Positions 1 through 9,913 of a DNA stretch of 64,000 nucleotides are shown here, in pieces (the first letter of the stretch is position 1; every line of letters starts with the position of its first letter). The position numbers and the translations under genes were made by a program. The DNA lies in contig NZ_QEKW01000003.1 of the NCBI RefSeq assembly GCF_003096675.1, forward strand, positions 124,001-188,000. Reading direction: 5' to 3'. A model generated the notes under the pieces. The model was not told where the DNA came from. It was given only the letters and a program-made list of their open reading frames with translations, and searched no databases. Source of the stretch: Actinomycetospora cinnamomea (GTDB taxonomy: Bacteria; Actinomycetota; Actinomycetes; Mycobacteriales; Pseudonocardiaceae).

Positions 1-112
1 GCGGCCGGGCGCCGCGGCGGGCACGGCTGGTGCTGCGCACCGGCAGGTCCGGGTTCTCGGCCCACAGGCAGACGCCGCGACCCGGCGACCAGAGGGCGTG
101 CAGGGCGAGCAC
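1..112 (-). CDS. N-terminal fragment of SNF2-family (HelZ-like) helicase
   Basis: Only the first 37 codons are inside the window; the gene runs off the left edge. From a GTG at 112 the protein opens MLALHALWSPGRG and continues with LWAEN, which resembles the start of actinobacterial SNF2/HelZ helicases as I remember it (Mycobacterium HelZ opens MLVLHGFW and has LWAED nearby). The start lies 5 bases after the stop of the Rieske gene, so the two may be co-transcribed. No helicase motif is visible yet, so the family call rests on the N-terminus alone. Confidence 0.5.
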   Translation of the reverse strand, partial: MLALHALWSPGRGVCLWAENPDLPVRSTSRARRGARP

Positions 113-117
113 GCGGC

Positions 118-564
118 TCAGGTCACCTGCACCACGCCGTCGACGACGCGCGCGGGCACCTCGGTGAGGCCGGTCTCGGCCGGGCCCTGGCGCACCGCGC
201 CGGTGGCGGCGTCGAACTGGCTCTGGTGGGCGGGACAGGTGATCACGCCGCCCTCGGGAGGGGCGACGGTGGCGCCCTGGTGGGGGCACGTCGCGTCGTA
301 CGCCTTGACGGTGCCGGCCGTGGGCTGGACGACGAGGATCTTCTGGTCGCCGACGGTGGTGACCGTGCCGCCGCCGACCGGGACCTCGGCGAGGGGGACG
401 CCGGCGGGCGCGGCGGCACGGGGTGCCGTCCCGGGCGGGGCCGCCGGGCTCGGGGGTGCGGCACCGCCCCCGCCCGAGGAGCACGCGGCGAGCGCGCCCG
501 GCGCGGCGAGGGCGACGGCGAGGCCGCACAGGACCTGGCGGCGGTTGGGAGCGGTGGGGGGCAC
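118..564 (-). CDS. Rieske [2Fe-2S] lipoprotein with Tat-type signal
   Basis: A Rieske domain protein of about 148 residues. The cluster ligands are in CPHQGATV and CPAHQSQFD, each supplying one Cys and one His. The N-terminus has a twin-arginine-like NRRQVLCGLAVALA segment ending in a lipobox (LAAC), followed by a Gly/Pro/Ala linker, so an exported lipid-anchored electron-transfer protein is inferred. I chose the GTG at 564 because GGAGG (574-570) lies 5 bases upstream. The longer frame starting at 675 would begin inside a palindromic repeat and is rejected. The redox partner is unknown; this type resembles ferredoxin-like arsenite-oxidase or dioxygenase Rieske subunits only in general. Confidence 0.85.
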   Translation of the reverse strand: MPPTAPNRRQVLCGLAVALAAPGALAACSSGGGGAAPPSPAAPPGTAPRAAAPAGVPLAEVPVGGGTVTTVGDQKILVVQPTAGTVKAYDATCPHQGATVAPPEGGVITCPAHQSQFDAATGAVRQGPAETGLTEVPARVVDGVVQVT

Positions 565-635
565 CGACACCTCCGTGAACGCTGTGGTGGAGCGTTCAGT
601 CTCGCCCGCCGTCTTAGTCGTCGCCCAACGGGGTT

Positions 636-675
636 GTGCGTGATCTTCTGAGCTATCGCTCAGAAGATCACGCAC
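636..675. repeat. Long palindrome (copy 1), probable terminator of the HAD gene
   Basis: Arms of 18 bases, GTGCGTGATCTTCTGAGC and its exact complement, flank a TATC loop. It sits 4 bases beyond the stop of the minus-strand HAD gene. The same 18-base arms recur at 45781-45824, also next to a minus-strand stop codon. There is no U-tract, as is usual for actinobacterial terminators. A dispersed palindromic repeat used as a terminator fits best. Confidence 0.75.
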
Positions 676-679
676 GTAG

Positions 680-1372
680 TCAGGGGCACGGCTCGTCCGG
701 GAGGGCCAGGAGACCCTCGACGACGTCGTCGAGGGCGGGGCCGGTGACGTGGGGGCGCGCGACGGCGTCGGGGATCCGGCCCTCGAGGCGCTCGCAGAAG
801 GCGCCGACCAGCCCCGCCGCGACCGCGCCGTGGACGTCCCAGGAGTGCACGGCGACCAGGGCCGTGCGTGCCGGCGGCGTCGCGACCTGCTCGCACACCC
901 ACTGGTAGACGCGGGCGGGCGGCTTGAACATCTTCAGCTCGGCGCACGACACGACGTCGGCGAGCAGGTCACGGACCCCGCCGGCCTCCAGCGCCGCGGC
1001 CGCGACCTCCGCCGAGCCGTGGGTGAAGCCGTAGGCCGGGACGCCGGCCTCGCGCAGGCGGCGCAGCGCGGGCTCGACGTCGGGGTGCACGGGCAGCTCA
1101 CCGAAGCCGTCGAGCACCGAGGCGACCTGCTCGTCGGTGAGGTCACGTCCGCACGTGCGGCGCAGCATGTCGGCGGCCACGGTGGCGAACGGCGGGGCCT
1201 CGCCGGCCAGCGTCATCGCCATGCCCTGGTGCAGCAGGCGGGCGAAGAACAGCTCGAGCTCGTGGCCCGGGCGCCCGAGGGCCTCGATGCGCGGCCGCAG
1301 CCCCTCCAGCTGCAGGCAGGTCTCGAACAGGTCGAAGAGCACGACCTGGGGACGGCGGGCGGGAGCGGTCAT
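680..1372 (-). CDS. HAD-superfamily hydrolase, haloacid dehalogenase type II-like
   Basis: A 230-residue HAD fold. Motif I is VLFDLFETC with the nucleophilic Asp, motif II is the Thr of FTHGS, motif III is the Lys of MFKPPARVY, and motif IV is around HSWDVHGA. The second motif-I Asp found in phosphatases is Glu here (DLFET), which is nearer to the type II haloacid dehalogenases (DxYGT) than to classical phosphatases. The substrate is unknown. The start is the ATG at 1372 (MTAPARRP); a longer frame to 1408 would translate the hairpin behind pyrD. It lies downstream of pyrD but is separated from it by that hairpin, so its expression may be partly uncoupled. Confidence 0.8.
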   Translation of the reverse strand: MTAPARRPQVVLFDLFETCLQLEGLRPRIEALGRPGHELELFFARLLHQGMAMTLAGEAPPFATVAADMLRRTCGRDLTDEQVASVLDGFGELPVHPDVEPALRRLREAGVPAYGFTHGSAEVAAAALEAGGVRDLLADVVSCAELKMFKPPARVYQWVCEQVATPPARTALVAVHSWDVHGAVAAGLVGAFCERLEGRIPDAVARPHVTGPALDDVVEGLLALPDEPCP

Positions 1373-1374
1373 GC

Positions 1375-1410
1375 GAGTGATTTTCCCGGCTGTGGCCGGG
1401 ACAATCACTC
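1375..1410. terminator. Hairpin between pyrD and the HAD gene
   Basis: GAGTGATTTTCCCGGC pairs with the segment at 1395-1410 (16 bp with one mismatch) around a TGTG loop. It overlaps the last bases of the pyrD stop codon. On the minus strand it would end or attenuate the pyrD transcript. Its outer GTGAT/ATCAC arms resemble the palindromes at 636 and 45781. Confidence 0.6.
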
Positions 1411-2400
1411 ACATGGAGGCGAGCACCCGGCGGGGCCAGGCCGGGCCGCCGTAGACGAAGCCGGTGTAGGCCTGCACGAGCGTGGCCCCCGCGTCCAGGC
1501 GCGCGCGGGCCTCGGCCCCCGTGTCGATGCCGCCGACCGAGACGAGGGTCAGCGCGTCCCCCACCCTCGCCCGCAGCCGGGCCAGCACCGCCCGCGCGGG
1601 CCCCGCCAGCGGCGCCCCGGACAGCCCGCCCGAGCCCGCTGCCGCGACGACGTCGGCCGGGGACGCGAGCCCCTCGCGGGCGATCGTGGTGTTCGTGGCC
1701 ACGATCCCGTCGAGGCCCTGCGCGACCGCCAGGTCGGCCACCGCGTCGACGCCGTCGTCGTCGAGGTCCGCGGTGATCTTCACCAGCAGTGGCGTCGCGC
1801 CGACCTCCTCGCGCACCGCCGCGAGCAGCGGCTCGAGGGCGTCGACGCCCTGCAGCTCGCGCAGCCCCGGCGTGTTGGGCGAGCTGACGTTGACCACGAC
1901 GTAGTCGGCGTACGGACCGAGCACCCGCGCGGAGTAGCGGTAGTCGGCGACGGCGTCGGTCGCGGCCTTCGACTTCCCGATGTTGACCCCGAGCACGGTG
2001 CCGGCGCCCGGCCCCGAACGCACCGCCGCGAGCCGGGCGGCGACGACGTCCGCGCCGGCGTTGTTGAACCCCATGCGGTTGACCAGCGCCCGGTCGGCGG
2101 GCAGGCGGAACAGCCGGGGACGCGGGTTGCCGGGCTGGGGCCGCGCGGTCACCGTGCCGACCTCGACCGCCCCGAAGCCCAGCCGCGCGAGCGCGCGCAC
2201 GCCCTCGGCGTCCTTGTCGTAGCCGGCGGCGACGCCCAGCGGGTTCGCGAACCGCAGGCCCATGGCCTCCACCGGCGTGCCCGGACGCGGCCGGTCGGGC
2301 AGCAGCGGGGCCGCCGCCCGCAGCGCGCTGACCCCGACGCAGTGGGTCAGCTCCGCGGGCATGCGCGTCGCGACGTGGCGGAAGAGCAGGTCGTAGGGCC

Positions 2401-2404
<4 letters not shown>
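1409..2404 (-). CDS. pyrD: Dihydroorotate dehydrogenase (quinone), class 2
   Basis: 331 residues. It oxidises dihydroorotate to orotate with FMN and passes the electrons to membrane quinone, step four of pyrimidine synthesis. Visible signatures are GYDKDAEG, the NRMGFNN segment, [15 protein letters not shown] with the class 2 catalytic Ser, and GGIDTG near the phosphate site. The ATG at 2404 overlaps the stop of the PH-domain gene by 4 bases (ATGA). It is away from the main pyr operon at 16.4-24.8 kb, so PyrR may not control it directly. Confidence 0.95.
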
Positions 2405-4684
<2,280 letters not shown>

Positions 4685-4689
4685 GTCCC

Positions 4690-5334
4690 CTACTTCCCCG
4701 ACCCGGCTGTCCCGGCCTGTGCTCCGATGAGCCGTTCGACGTACTTGGCGACCACGTCCACCTCGAGGTTCACGGTGGAGCCCACGGCCCGCTCCCCCAG
4801 CGTCGTCTCGCGCAGCGTGGTCGGGATGAGGCCGACGGCGAACGACTCGTCGTCGACCCCGGTGACCGTGAGGCTCACGCCGTCCACGGCGATCGAGCCC
4901 TTCTCCACGACGTAGCGGGTGAGGCCCGGGCCGTCACCCTCCTCGTTGCCGACACGGAAGCGGACGGCCGTCCACTCGTCGTGCTCGGTGCGCTCGACGA
5001 CCGTCGCGGTGCCGTCGACGTGGCCCTGCACGATGTGCCCGCCGAGCCGGGCGCCCGCCGCGACCGCGCGCTCGAGGTTGACCCGCGTGCCGGCGATCGC
5101 CCCGGCGAGGCTCGAGCGGCGCAGCGTCTCGCCCATCACGTCGACCCCGAACTCGCCGTCGGACGGGTCGACGACGGTGAGGCAGACCCCGTTGACCGCG
5201 ATGGAGTCGCCGGGACGGGCGTCGGAGGTGACCAGCGGTCCGCGCACACGCAGCCGGGCAGACCCACCAGCAGGGTCCTCGCCCGCGACAACGTCGACGA
5301 TCTCGCCGACCTCCTCGACGATCCCCGTGAACAC
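4690..5334 (-). CDS. ribE: Riboflavin synthase, alpha chain
   Basis: 214 residues with the expected duplicated lumazine-binding barrel: [11 protein letters not shown] opens the first half, and [12 protein letters not shown] with VDGVSLTV belongs to the second. It dismutates two lumazines to riboflavin plus the aminouracil. The GTG at 5334 has AGAGGA about 6 bases upstream. It is first in the rib operon here. No ribD lies between it and rpe, where actinobacteria usually carry it; only about 96 bases separate the two genes. Confidence 0.95.
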   Translation of the reverse strand: MFTGIVEEVGEIVDVVAGEDPAGGSARLRVRGPLVTSDARPGDSIAVNGVCLTVVDPSDGEFGVDVMGETLRRSSLAGAIAGTRVNLERAVAAGARLGGHIVQGHVDGTATVVERTEHDEWTAVRFRVGNEEGDGPGLTRYVVEKGSIAVDGVSLTVTGVDDESFAVGLIPTTLRETTLGERAVGSTVNLEVDVVAKYVERLIGAQAGTAGSGK

Positions 5335-5430
5335 CGCGATCCTCTCGTCCGCCCGGCCGGAACGCCGGGCTCGCCCGCCATCATCCTCACGACGCCGTCG
5401 CGCGGCATCACCACCGCGGTGACCCCGCTC

Positions 5431-6114
5431 TCACCCCTGCCCGAGGTGCGTCGCCGCGTGCGCGGCCTGCTCGCGCAGCGCCTCGACGGCGCGCCCGGGG
5501 TCGTCGGCGCCGTAGACCGCCGAGCCGGCGACGAAGCAGTCGACCCCCGCCTCCGCGGCCTGCTCGATGGTGTCGGCGCTGATGCCGCCGTCGATCTCGA
5601 GGAGGACGTGCAGGTGACCGGTGTCCACCAGCCGCCGGGCGGTGCGCACCTTGTCCAGCACCTGGGGCATGAACGCCTGGCCGCCGAAGCCCGGTTCGAC
5701 GCTCATCACCAGCAACGTGTCGAAGTCGCGCAGGACCTCGATCCAGTCCTCCAGCGGCGTGCCCGGCTTGACCGAGAGCCCGGCCAGGGCACCTGCCGCC
5801 CGGATGTCGCGGGCGCAGCGCCGCGCGTCGTGGGCCGCCTCCGCGTGCACCGTCACGTTGGCCGAACCCGCCTCGGCGTAGCCCGGCGCCCAGCGATCCG
5901 GGTCGTCGATCATGAGGTGGCAGTCGAGCGGGATGTCGGTGGCCCGTTCCAGCGCCTGCACCACGGGCAGCCCGAGGGTCAGGTTCGGCACGAAGTGCCC
6001 GTCCATCACGTCGACGTGCAGCCAGTCCGCGCCGCGCACGGCCTCGGCCTCCTCGGCGAGGCGCGCGAAATCGGCGGACAGGATGCTCGGAGCGATCATC
6101 GGGACGCGCGCCAC
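5431..6114 (-). CDS. rpe: Ribulose-phosphate 3-epimerase
   Basis: About 227 residues. It interconverts ribulose-5-P and xylulose-5-P in the pentose phosphate and Calvin pathways. Motifs: [27 protein letters not shown] with catalytic Asp and His, [20 protein letters not shown] and EIDGGIS. The start could be GTG 6114 (VARVP) or ATG 6099 (MIAPS); I prefer 6114 because homologues usually have a few residues before IAPS, but no clear Shine-Dalgarno decides it. It follows rsmB on the same strand. Confidence 0.92.
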   Translation of the reverse strand: MARVPMIAPSILSADFARLAEEAEAVRGADWLHVDVMDGHFVPNLTLGLPVVQALERATDIPLDCHLMIDDPDRWAPGYAEAGSANVTVHAEAAHDARRCARDIRAAGALAGLSVKPGTPLEDWIEVLRDFDTLLVMSVEPGFGGQAFMPQVLDKVRTARRLVDTGHLHVLLEIDGGISADTIEQAAEAGVDCFVAGSAVYGADDPGRAVEALREQAAHAATHLGQG

Positions 6115-6155
6115 GTGACGGATGGTAACGGTGACTGCACCGGGCGGGTCGCCCC

Positions 6156-7613
6156 CTACGACCTGCGCAGCACCGCCGCGTACATCGCGTCGGTGCCGTG
6201 CCGGTGCGGCCAGAGCTGGACGCCCGGGCCCTCGACGGCCTCGGTGTCGGGCACCTCGGGCAGCAACGCCGCCGTGTCGAGCAGCTCGGCCCCGGTCTCC
6301 GCGGCCACGGCCGCGACGACCGCCGTGGTCTCGTCGGGGTGCGGTGAGCAGGTCGCGTAGGTGACGACGCCGCCGGAGCGCGTGCGCTCGAGCCCGGCGC
6401 GCAGCAGCGAGCGCTGGAGCTCGGCGAGCTGCTCCACGTCGCCCGCGTCGCGGCGCCACCGGGCCTCGGGGCGGCGGCGCAGCGCGCCGAGCCCGGTGCA
6501 CGGCGCGTCGACGAGCACCCGGTCGTAGGCCGCCTCGGGCAGCGCGACCTCGCGGGCGTCGCCGGTGTGCACGCGGACGGGCAGGCCCTCGGTGGCCTTC
6601 GCGACGAGACCGGCCCGGTGCGGCGCGCGGTCGACGGCGTCGACGGTCGCGCCCTCGATCGCACCGAGCGCGCCCAGCATCACCGCCTTGCCGCCGGGGC
6701 CGGCGCACAGGTCGAGCCAGCGGGTGTCCCGCCCCTCGACGGGCGCCCGCGCCGCGACGAGGGCGACGAGCTGGCTGCCCTCGTCCTGCACCACGGCCAG
6801 GCCCTCGCGCACCGGCGGCAGGTCGCCCGGGTCACCGCCCTCGGTGAGCAGCACGCCGTACGGCGAGTACGGGGACTCCTCGCCGCCGGTGATCGCGGCC
6901 AGCTCCTCGGCGGAGATCTCGCCGGGCCGGGCCGCGAGGTGGACCGCGGGGCGGGCGTCGTCGGCGGCGAGGGCCGCGGCCAGCTCGTCCTCGGACCCCA
7001 GCGCCCGGACGAACACCTCCGCGATCCAGCGCGGGTGGGCGTGGGCCAGCGCGAGGCGGCCGAGCGTGTCGGCGGGAGCGAGGCGGTCGACCCACGTCGC
7101 CTCGTCGTGCTCGGCGACCCGGCGCAGCACGGCGTTGACGAACCCCGTCGGTCGCGACCCCGCGCGGGCGCGGACCAGCTCGACCGCCGCCCCGACCGCG
7201 GCGTGCGGCGGGATGCGGGTGCGCAGCAGCTGCTGGGTGCCGAGGCGCAGCACGTCGAGCACGACGCCGTCGAGGTCGGCGAGCGGCCGGTCGCAGCAGG
7301 CGGCCAGCACGGTGTCGAGCAGCCCCTGCGCGCGGCAGGCGCCGTACGCCAGGTCGGTGGCGAGCGCGGCGTCGCGCCCGGAGATGCGCCGCTCGCGCAG
7401 CAGGCCGGGCAGCACGAGGTTGGCGTAGGCGCCGTCCTCGCGGACCGCACGCAGCACGTCGAGGGCGGCCTCGCGCGCCGGGTCGCCCGCCGGCGGGCGA
7501 CCCGGACCCTGCCGGCCACGCGGCGGGCCGCTACGGCGCCGGCGGTCGTCGGGACGCTTGCGCGGGCCCCGTCCGGAGCGGTGCCCGCCGGGCGGGACGG
7601 AGCTGTCGGTCAT
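6156..7613 (-). CDS. rsmB: 16S rRNA m5C967 methyltransferase
   Basis: 485 residues. Residues 1-45 are a basic, disordered extension; then comes the NusB-like RNA-binding domain ([26 protein letters not shown]) and a Rossmann methyltransferase. [15 protein letters not shown] is the SAM site, [19 protein letters not shown] carries the first conserved Cys, and [13 protein letters not shown] the catalytic Cys. The ATG at 7613 overlaps the last micro-ORF of the upstream repeat array by ATGA, so its translation may depend on ribosomes arriving from fmt. Confidence 0.95.
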   Translation of the reverse strand: MTDSSVPPGGHRSGRGPRKRPDDRRRRSGPPRGRQGPGRPPAGDPAREAALDVLRAVREDGAYANLVLPGLLRERRISGRDAALATDLAYGACRAQGLLDTVLAACCDRPLADLDGVVLDVLRLGTQQLLRTRIPPHAAVGAAVELVRARAGSRPTGFVNAVLRRVAEHDEATWVDRLAPADTLGRLALAHAHPRWIAEVFVRALGSEDELAAALAADDARPAVHLAARPGEISAEELAAITGGEESPYSPYGVLLTEGGDPGDLPPVREGLAVVQDEGSQLVALVAARAPVEGRDTRWLDLCAGPGGKAVMLGALGAIEGATVDAVDRAPHRAGLVAKATEGLPVRVHTGDAREVALPEAAYDRVLVDAPCTGLGALRRRPEARWRRDAGDVEQLAELQRSLLRAGLERTRSGGVVTYATCSPHPDETTAVVAAVAAETGAELLDTAALLPEVPDTEAVEGPGVQLWPHRHGTDAMYAAVLRRS

Positions 7614-7777
7614 CCGTACCCCGTCACTTCGCTCGCCCCGCTCATGAGGACCCCGTCGCTTCGCTCGCCCCGCTCATGAGGAGCCCGTCGCTTCGCTCGC
7701 CCCGCTCATGAGGACCCTGTCGCTTCGCTCGCCCCGGTCATCGTTACCCCGTCGCTTCGCTGGCCCCGGTCACGCGA
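7610..7777 (-). repeat. 32-bp tandem array read as five coupled micro-ORFs
   Basis: Five copies of a 32-bp unit fill 7618-7777 between fmt and rsmB. On the minus strand they give GTG 7773-7744 ([12 protein letters not shown]), ATG 7741-7706 ([11 protein letters not shown]), ATG 7709-7674 and ATG 7677-7642 (both MSGASEATGSS), and ATG 7645-7610 ([11 protein letters not shown]). The fmt stop overlaps the first start as GTGA. The others are joined by ATGA overlaps, apart from a 2-base gap after the TAA, and the last overlaps the rsmB start. The 32-base period equals a 36-base ORF minus a 4-base overlap. No strong Shine-Dalgarno precedes the internal starts. Whether the peptides are made is unknown; a reinitiation relay is inferred. 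Confidence 0.8.
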
Positions 7778-8696
7778 ACCGCTCCCCCGGCTCCGGACGC
7801 ACGCCGCGCGCCCAGTCGACGGCCGGCATGGGCTTCTTGCCGCCGGGCTGGACCTCGCCGAGCGCCACGGTCGCGGTGGCCGTCCCGACCAGCACCCGCG
7901 TGCGCTCGACGCGGATCGTGCCCGGGTCGAGCCGCGCCTCGCCGGTGGGGAGCACCGGGCCGAGCTTGAGACGGGCGTCGCGGAAGGTCGTCCAGGCGCC
8001 GGGCGCGGGGGTCACGGCGCGGATGCCCCGGTCCACCGCGGGCGCCGGGTGGGTCCAGGTCACGCGCGCGTCGTCCACGGTGACCTTCGGGGCGTAGGAG
8101 ACGCCGTCGGCGGGCTGGGGCACCGGGACCAGCTCGCCGTCGGAGATGCCGTCCAGCGTCCGCTCGAGCAGTGCCGCGCCGGCCTCGGCCAGGCGCTCGA
8201 GCAGCGTCCCCGCGGTGTCGTGGCGGCCGATCTCCTCGGTGACCGTGCCGTAGACCGGGCCCGTGTCCATGCCCTCGTCCAGCGCGAACGTGCTTGCGCC
8301 CGTCACCTCGTCGCCGGCCCGGATCGCGGCCTGCACCGGCGCCGCGCCGCGCCACGCGGGCAGCAGCGAGAAGTGCAGGTTGACCCACCCGTGCGGCGGG
8401 ATGTCGAGGGCTTCGCGGCGCAGCAGGTTGCCGTAGGCGACGACGGGGCAGCAGTCGGGCGCCAGCGCGCGCAGCGCGTCGAGGAACGCCTCCTCGCTCG
8501 CCTTGACGGGCGTGAGGACGGGGACGCCTGCCTCGTCGGCGAGGGCGCCGACCGGGCTGCGCTGCGGGCGCTTCGACCGCCCGACCGGGGCGTCGGGGCG
8601 GGTGACGACGGCCGCCACCTCGTGCCGCTCGCTCGCGAGCAGGCGGCGCAGGGAGGGCAGGGCGGGCTCGGGGGTGCCCGCGAAGACGACGCGCAC
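7770..8696 (-). CDS. fmt: Methionyl-tRNA formyltransferase
   Basis: 308 residues. It formylates initiator Met-tRNA using 10-formyl-[19 protein letters not shown] opens the Rossmann domain; [29 protein letters not shown] holds the catalytic Asn and His; [11 protein letters not shown] and MDTGPVY are conserved; the rest is the tRNA-binding OB-like domain. The GTG at 8696 lies 1 base after the def stop, so the deformylase and formyltransferase form a usual pair. Its stop codon falls inside the tandem array leading to rsmB. Confidence 0.95.
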   Translation of the reverse strand: MRVVFAGTPEPALPSLRRLLASERHEVAAVVTRPDAPVGRSKRPQRSPVGALADEAGVPVLTPVKASEEAFLDALRALAPDCCPVVAYGNLLRREALDIPPHGWVNLHFSLLPAWRGAAPVQAAIRAGDEVTGASTFALDEGMDTGPVYGTVTEEIGRHDTAGTLLERLAEAGAALLERTLDGISDGELVPVPQPADGVSYAPKVTVDDARVTWTHPAPAVDRGIRAVTPAPGAWTTFRDARLKLGPVLPTGEARLDPGTIRVERTRVLVGTATATVALGEVQPGGKKPMPAVDWARGVRPEPGERFA

Positions 8697-8697
8697 G

Positions 8698-9249
8698 CTA
8701 CAGGGCCCGGCCGAAGAGCGGGTGCGGGCTCTGCTTGAGCGTCGGCGGGGCGGCCGGGTCGAACCACGGCGCCGCCCGGATCGCCTTCATCGCCTCGCGA
8801 CGGGTCTCGGGGTCGAGCTTGTCGAGGAACAGCACGCCGTCGAGGTGGTCGGTCTCGTGCTGGATCGCGCGTGCCACCAGTGCCGTGCCCTCGACCGTCT
8901 GCGGCTCGCCGTGCACGTCCCACCCGGTCGCGACGACGTGCTCGAAACGACGGCAGTCGAACCGCAGCCCCGGGATCGACAGGCAGCCCTCGGGTCCGAA
9001 CTGCTCGGTGCCGTCCACCGCGTTCCACGTCGGGTTGACCATGTGGCCCTCGACCCCGTCGGCGCGGAACGTGAACACCCGCAGCCCGACACCGATCTGC
9101 GGCGCCGCGAGACCCGCGCCGCCCTGGTCGCGCATCGTCTCGTGCAGGTCGGCGACGAGGGTGCGCAGCTCGCGGTCGAAGTCGACGACGGGCTCGGCCT
9201 TCGTCCGCAGGACGGGGTCGCCGAACAGGCGCAACGGCTGGACGGTCAT
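8698..9249 (-). CDS. def: Peptide deformylase
   Basis: 183 residues. It removes the N-formyl group from nascent proteins. The three metal and active-site motifs are intact: [16 protein letters not shown] (metal Cys) and QHETDHLDG (two metal His and the catalytic Glu). The ATG at 9249 is preceded by an AGAGAGGA-like Shine-Dalgarno. It is first in the def-fmt-rsmB-rpe run. Confidence 0.95.
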   Translation of the reverse strand: MTVQPLRLFGDPVLRTKAEPVVDFDRELRTLVADLHETMRDQGGAGLAAPQIGVGLRVFTFRADGVEGHMVNPTWNAVDGTEQFGPEGCLSIPGLRFDCRRFEHVVATGWDVHGEPQTVEGTALVARAIQHETDHLDGVLFLDKLDPETRREAMKAIRAAPWFDPAAPPTLKQSPHPLFGRAL

Positions 9250-9297
9250 CGGTCCTCTCTCGGGGGTTCGACCGTCCAGTGTAGGTACGTCTTCCGA

Positions 9298-9858
9298 TCA
9301 GGGCTTCCAGTCGGGGTCGCGGCCGATGAACCCCAGCAGGCGGGTCTGGGCGTCGGCGTCGTCGGGCACCGGCACCCGCGCGCCGAACTGCCCCGAGCTC
9401 CGGATCGCCTCCTCCATCCGCTCCATGCCCTCGACGAGCGCCGCGCAGAACCCGGGGTCGAGGCGGTCGTCCTGGCCGGTGGCGCGTGCGAGGTCCCAGG
9501 TGTGCATGAAGACGTCGGCGGTGTAGATCATGTCCGTCGCGCCGCCCACGGTCATCTCGCCGAGGTGCGGGTTGGCGATCGTGCGGTCGGCGCGCGCCGG
9601 GTCGTCGAGCAGTGCCTGCACGGCCGCGGCCTGGTGCTCCCAGGCGGCGACCGGGTCGTCGTCGACCGACGGGCCGGCCGGCAGCTCGACGCCGCCCGAG
9701 GCCAGGAAGCCCGGGAACCAGGTCGTCAGGTGGCGCACGACGTCGCGTGCGGTCCACTCTGCCACCGGCGACGGCACGTCCCAGTCGGCGGTGCCGCGCA
9801 CGCGCTCGGTGAAGATCGTCGCAACCGTGCGGTGGCGGTCGGCGGGGGTCTCGGGCAT
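9298..9858 (-). CDS. TIGR03086-type DinB-like metal-binding protein
   Basis: 186 residues of the maleylpyruvate isomerase/DinB-like four-helix family. It has VAEWTARDVVRHLTTW with a metal His, and FMHTWDLARATGQ with a second. Members are often mycothiol-dependent, but this one's reaction is unknown. The start is the ATG at 9858 with a strong GAGGAGG upstream. It lies between priA and def without overlap and may be a separate unit. Confidence 0.8.
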   Translation of the reverse strand: MPETPADRHRTVATIFTERVRGTADWDVPSPVAEWTARDVVRHLTTWFPGFLASGGVELPAGPSVDDDPVAAWEHQAAAVQALLDDPARADRTIANPHLGEMTVGGATDMIYTADVFMHTWDLARATGQDDRLDPGFCAALVEGMERMEEAIRSSGQFGARVPVPDDADAQTRLLGFIGRDPDWKP

Positions 9859-9913
9859 CACGGCCTCCTCGTACTCAACCTCAGGGTTGAATACTGGCAG
9901 GCCTCGCACGGGT

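Noticed and set aside
118..675. Long start (675) for the Rieske protein
   Set aside because: It would begin inside the palindromic repeat; the GTG at 564 has a Shine-Dalgarno and gives a proper Tat/lipobox leader.
5335..5430. Remnant of ribD between rpe and ribE
   Set aside because: The frames here show neither the deaminase zinc motif nor reductase features, and the length is far too short.
7618..7777. CRISPR array
   Set aside because: The 32-bp units are directly contiguous with no spacers and no cas genes; they are a tandem repeat with coding logic.
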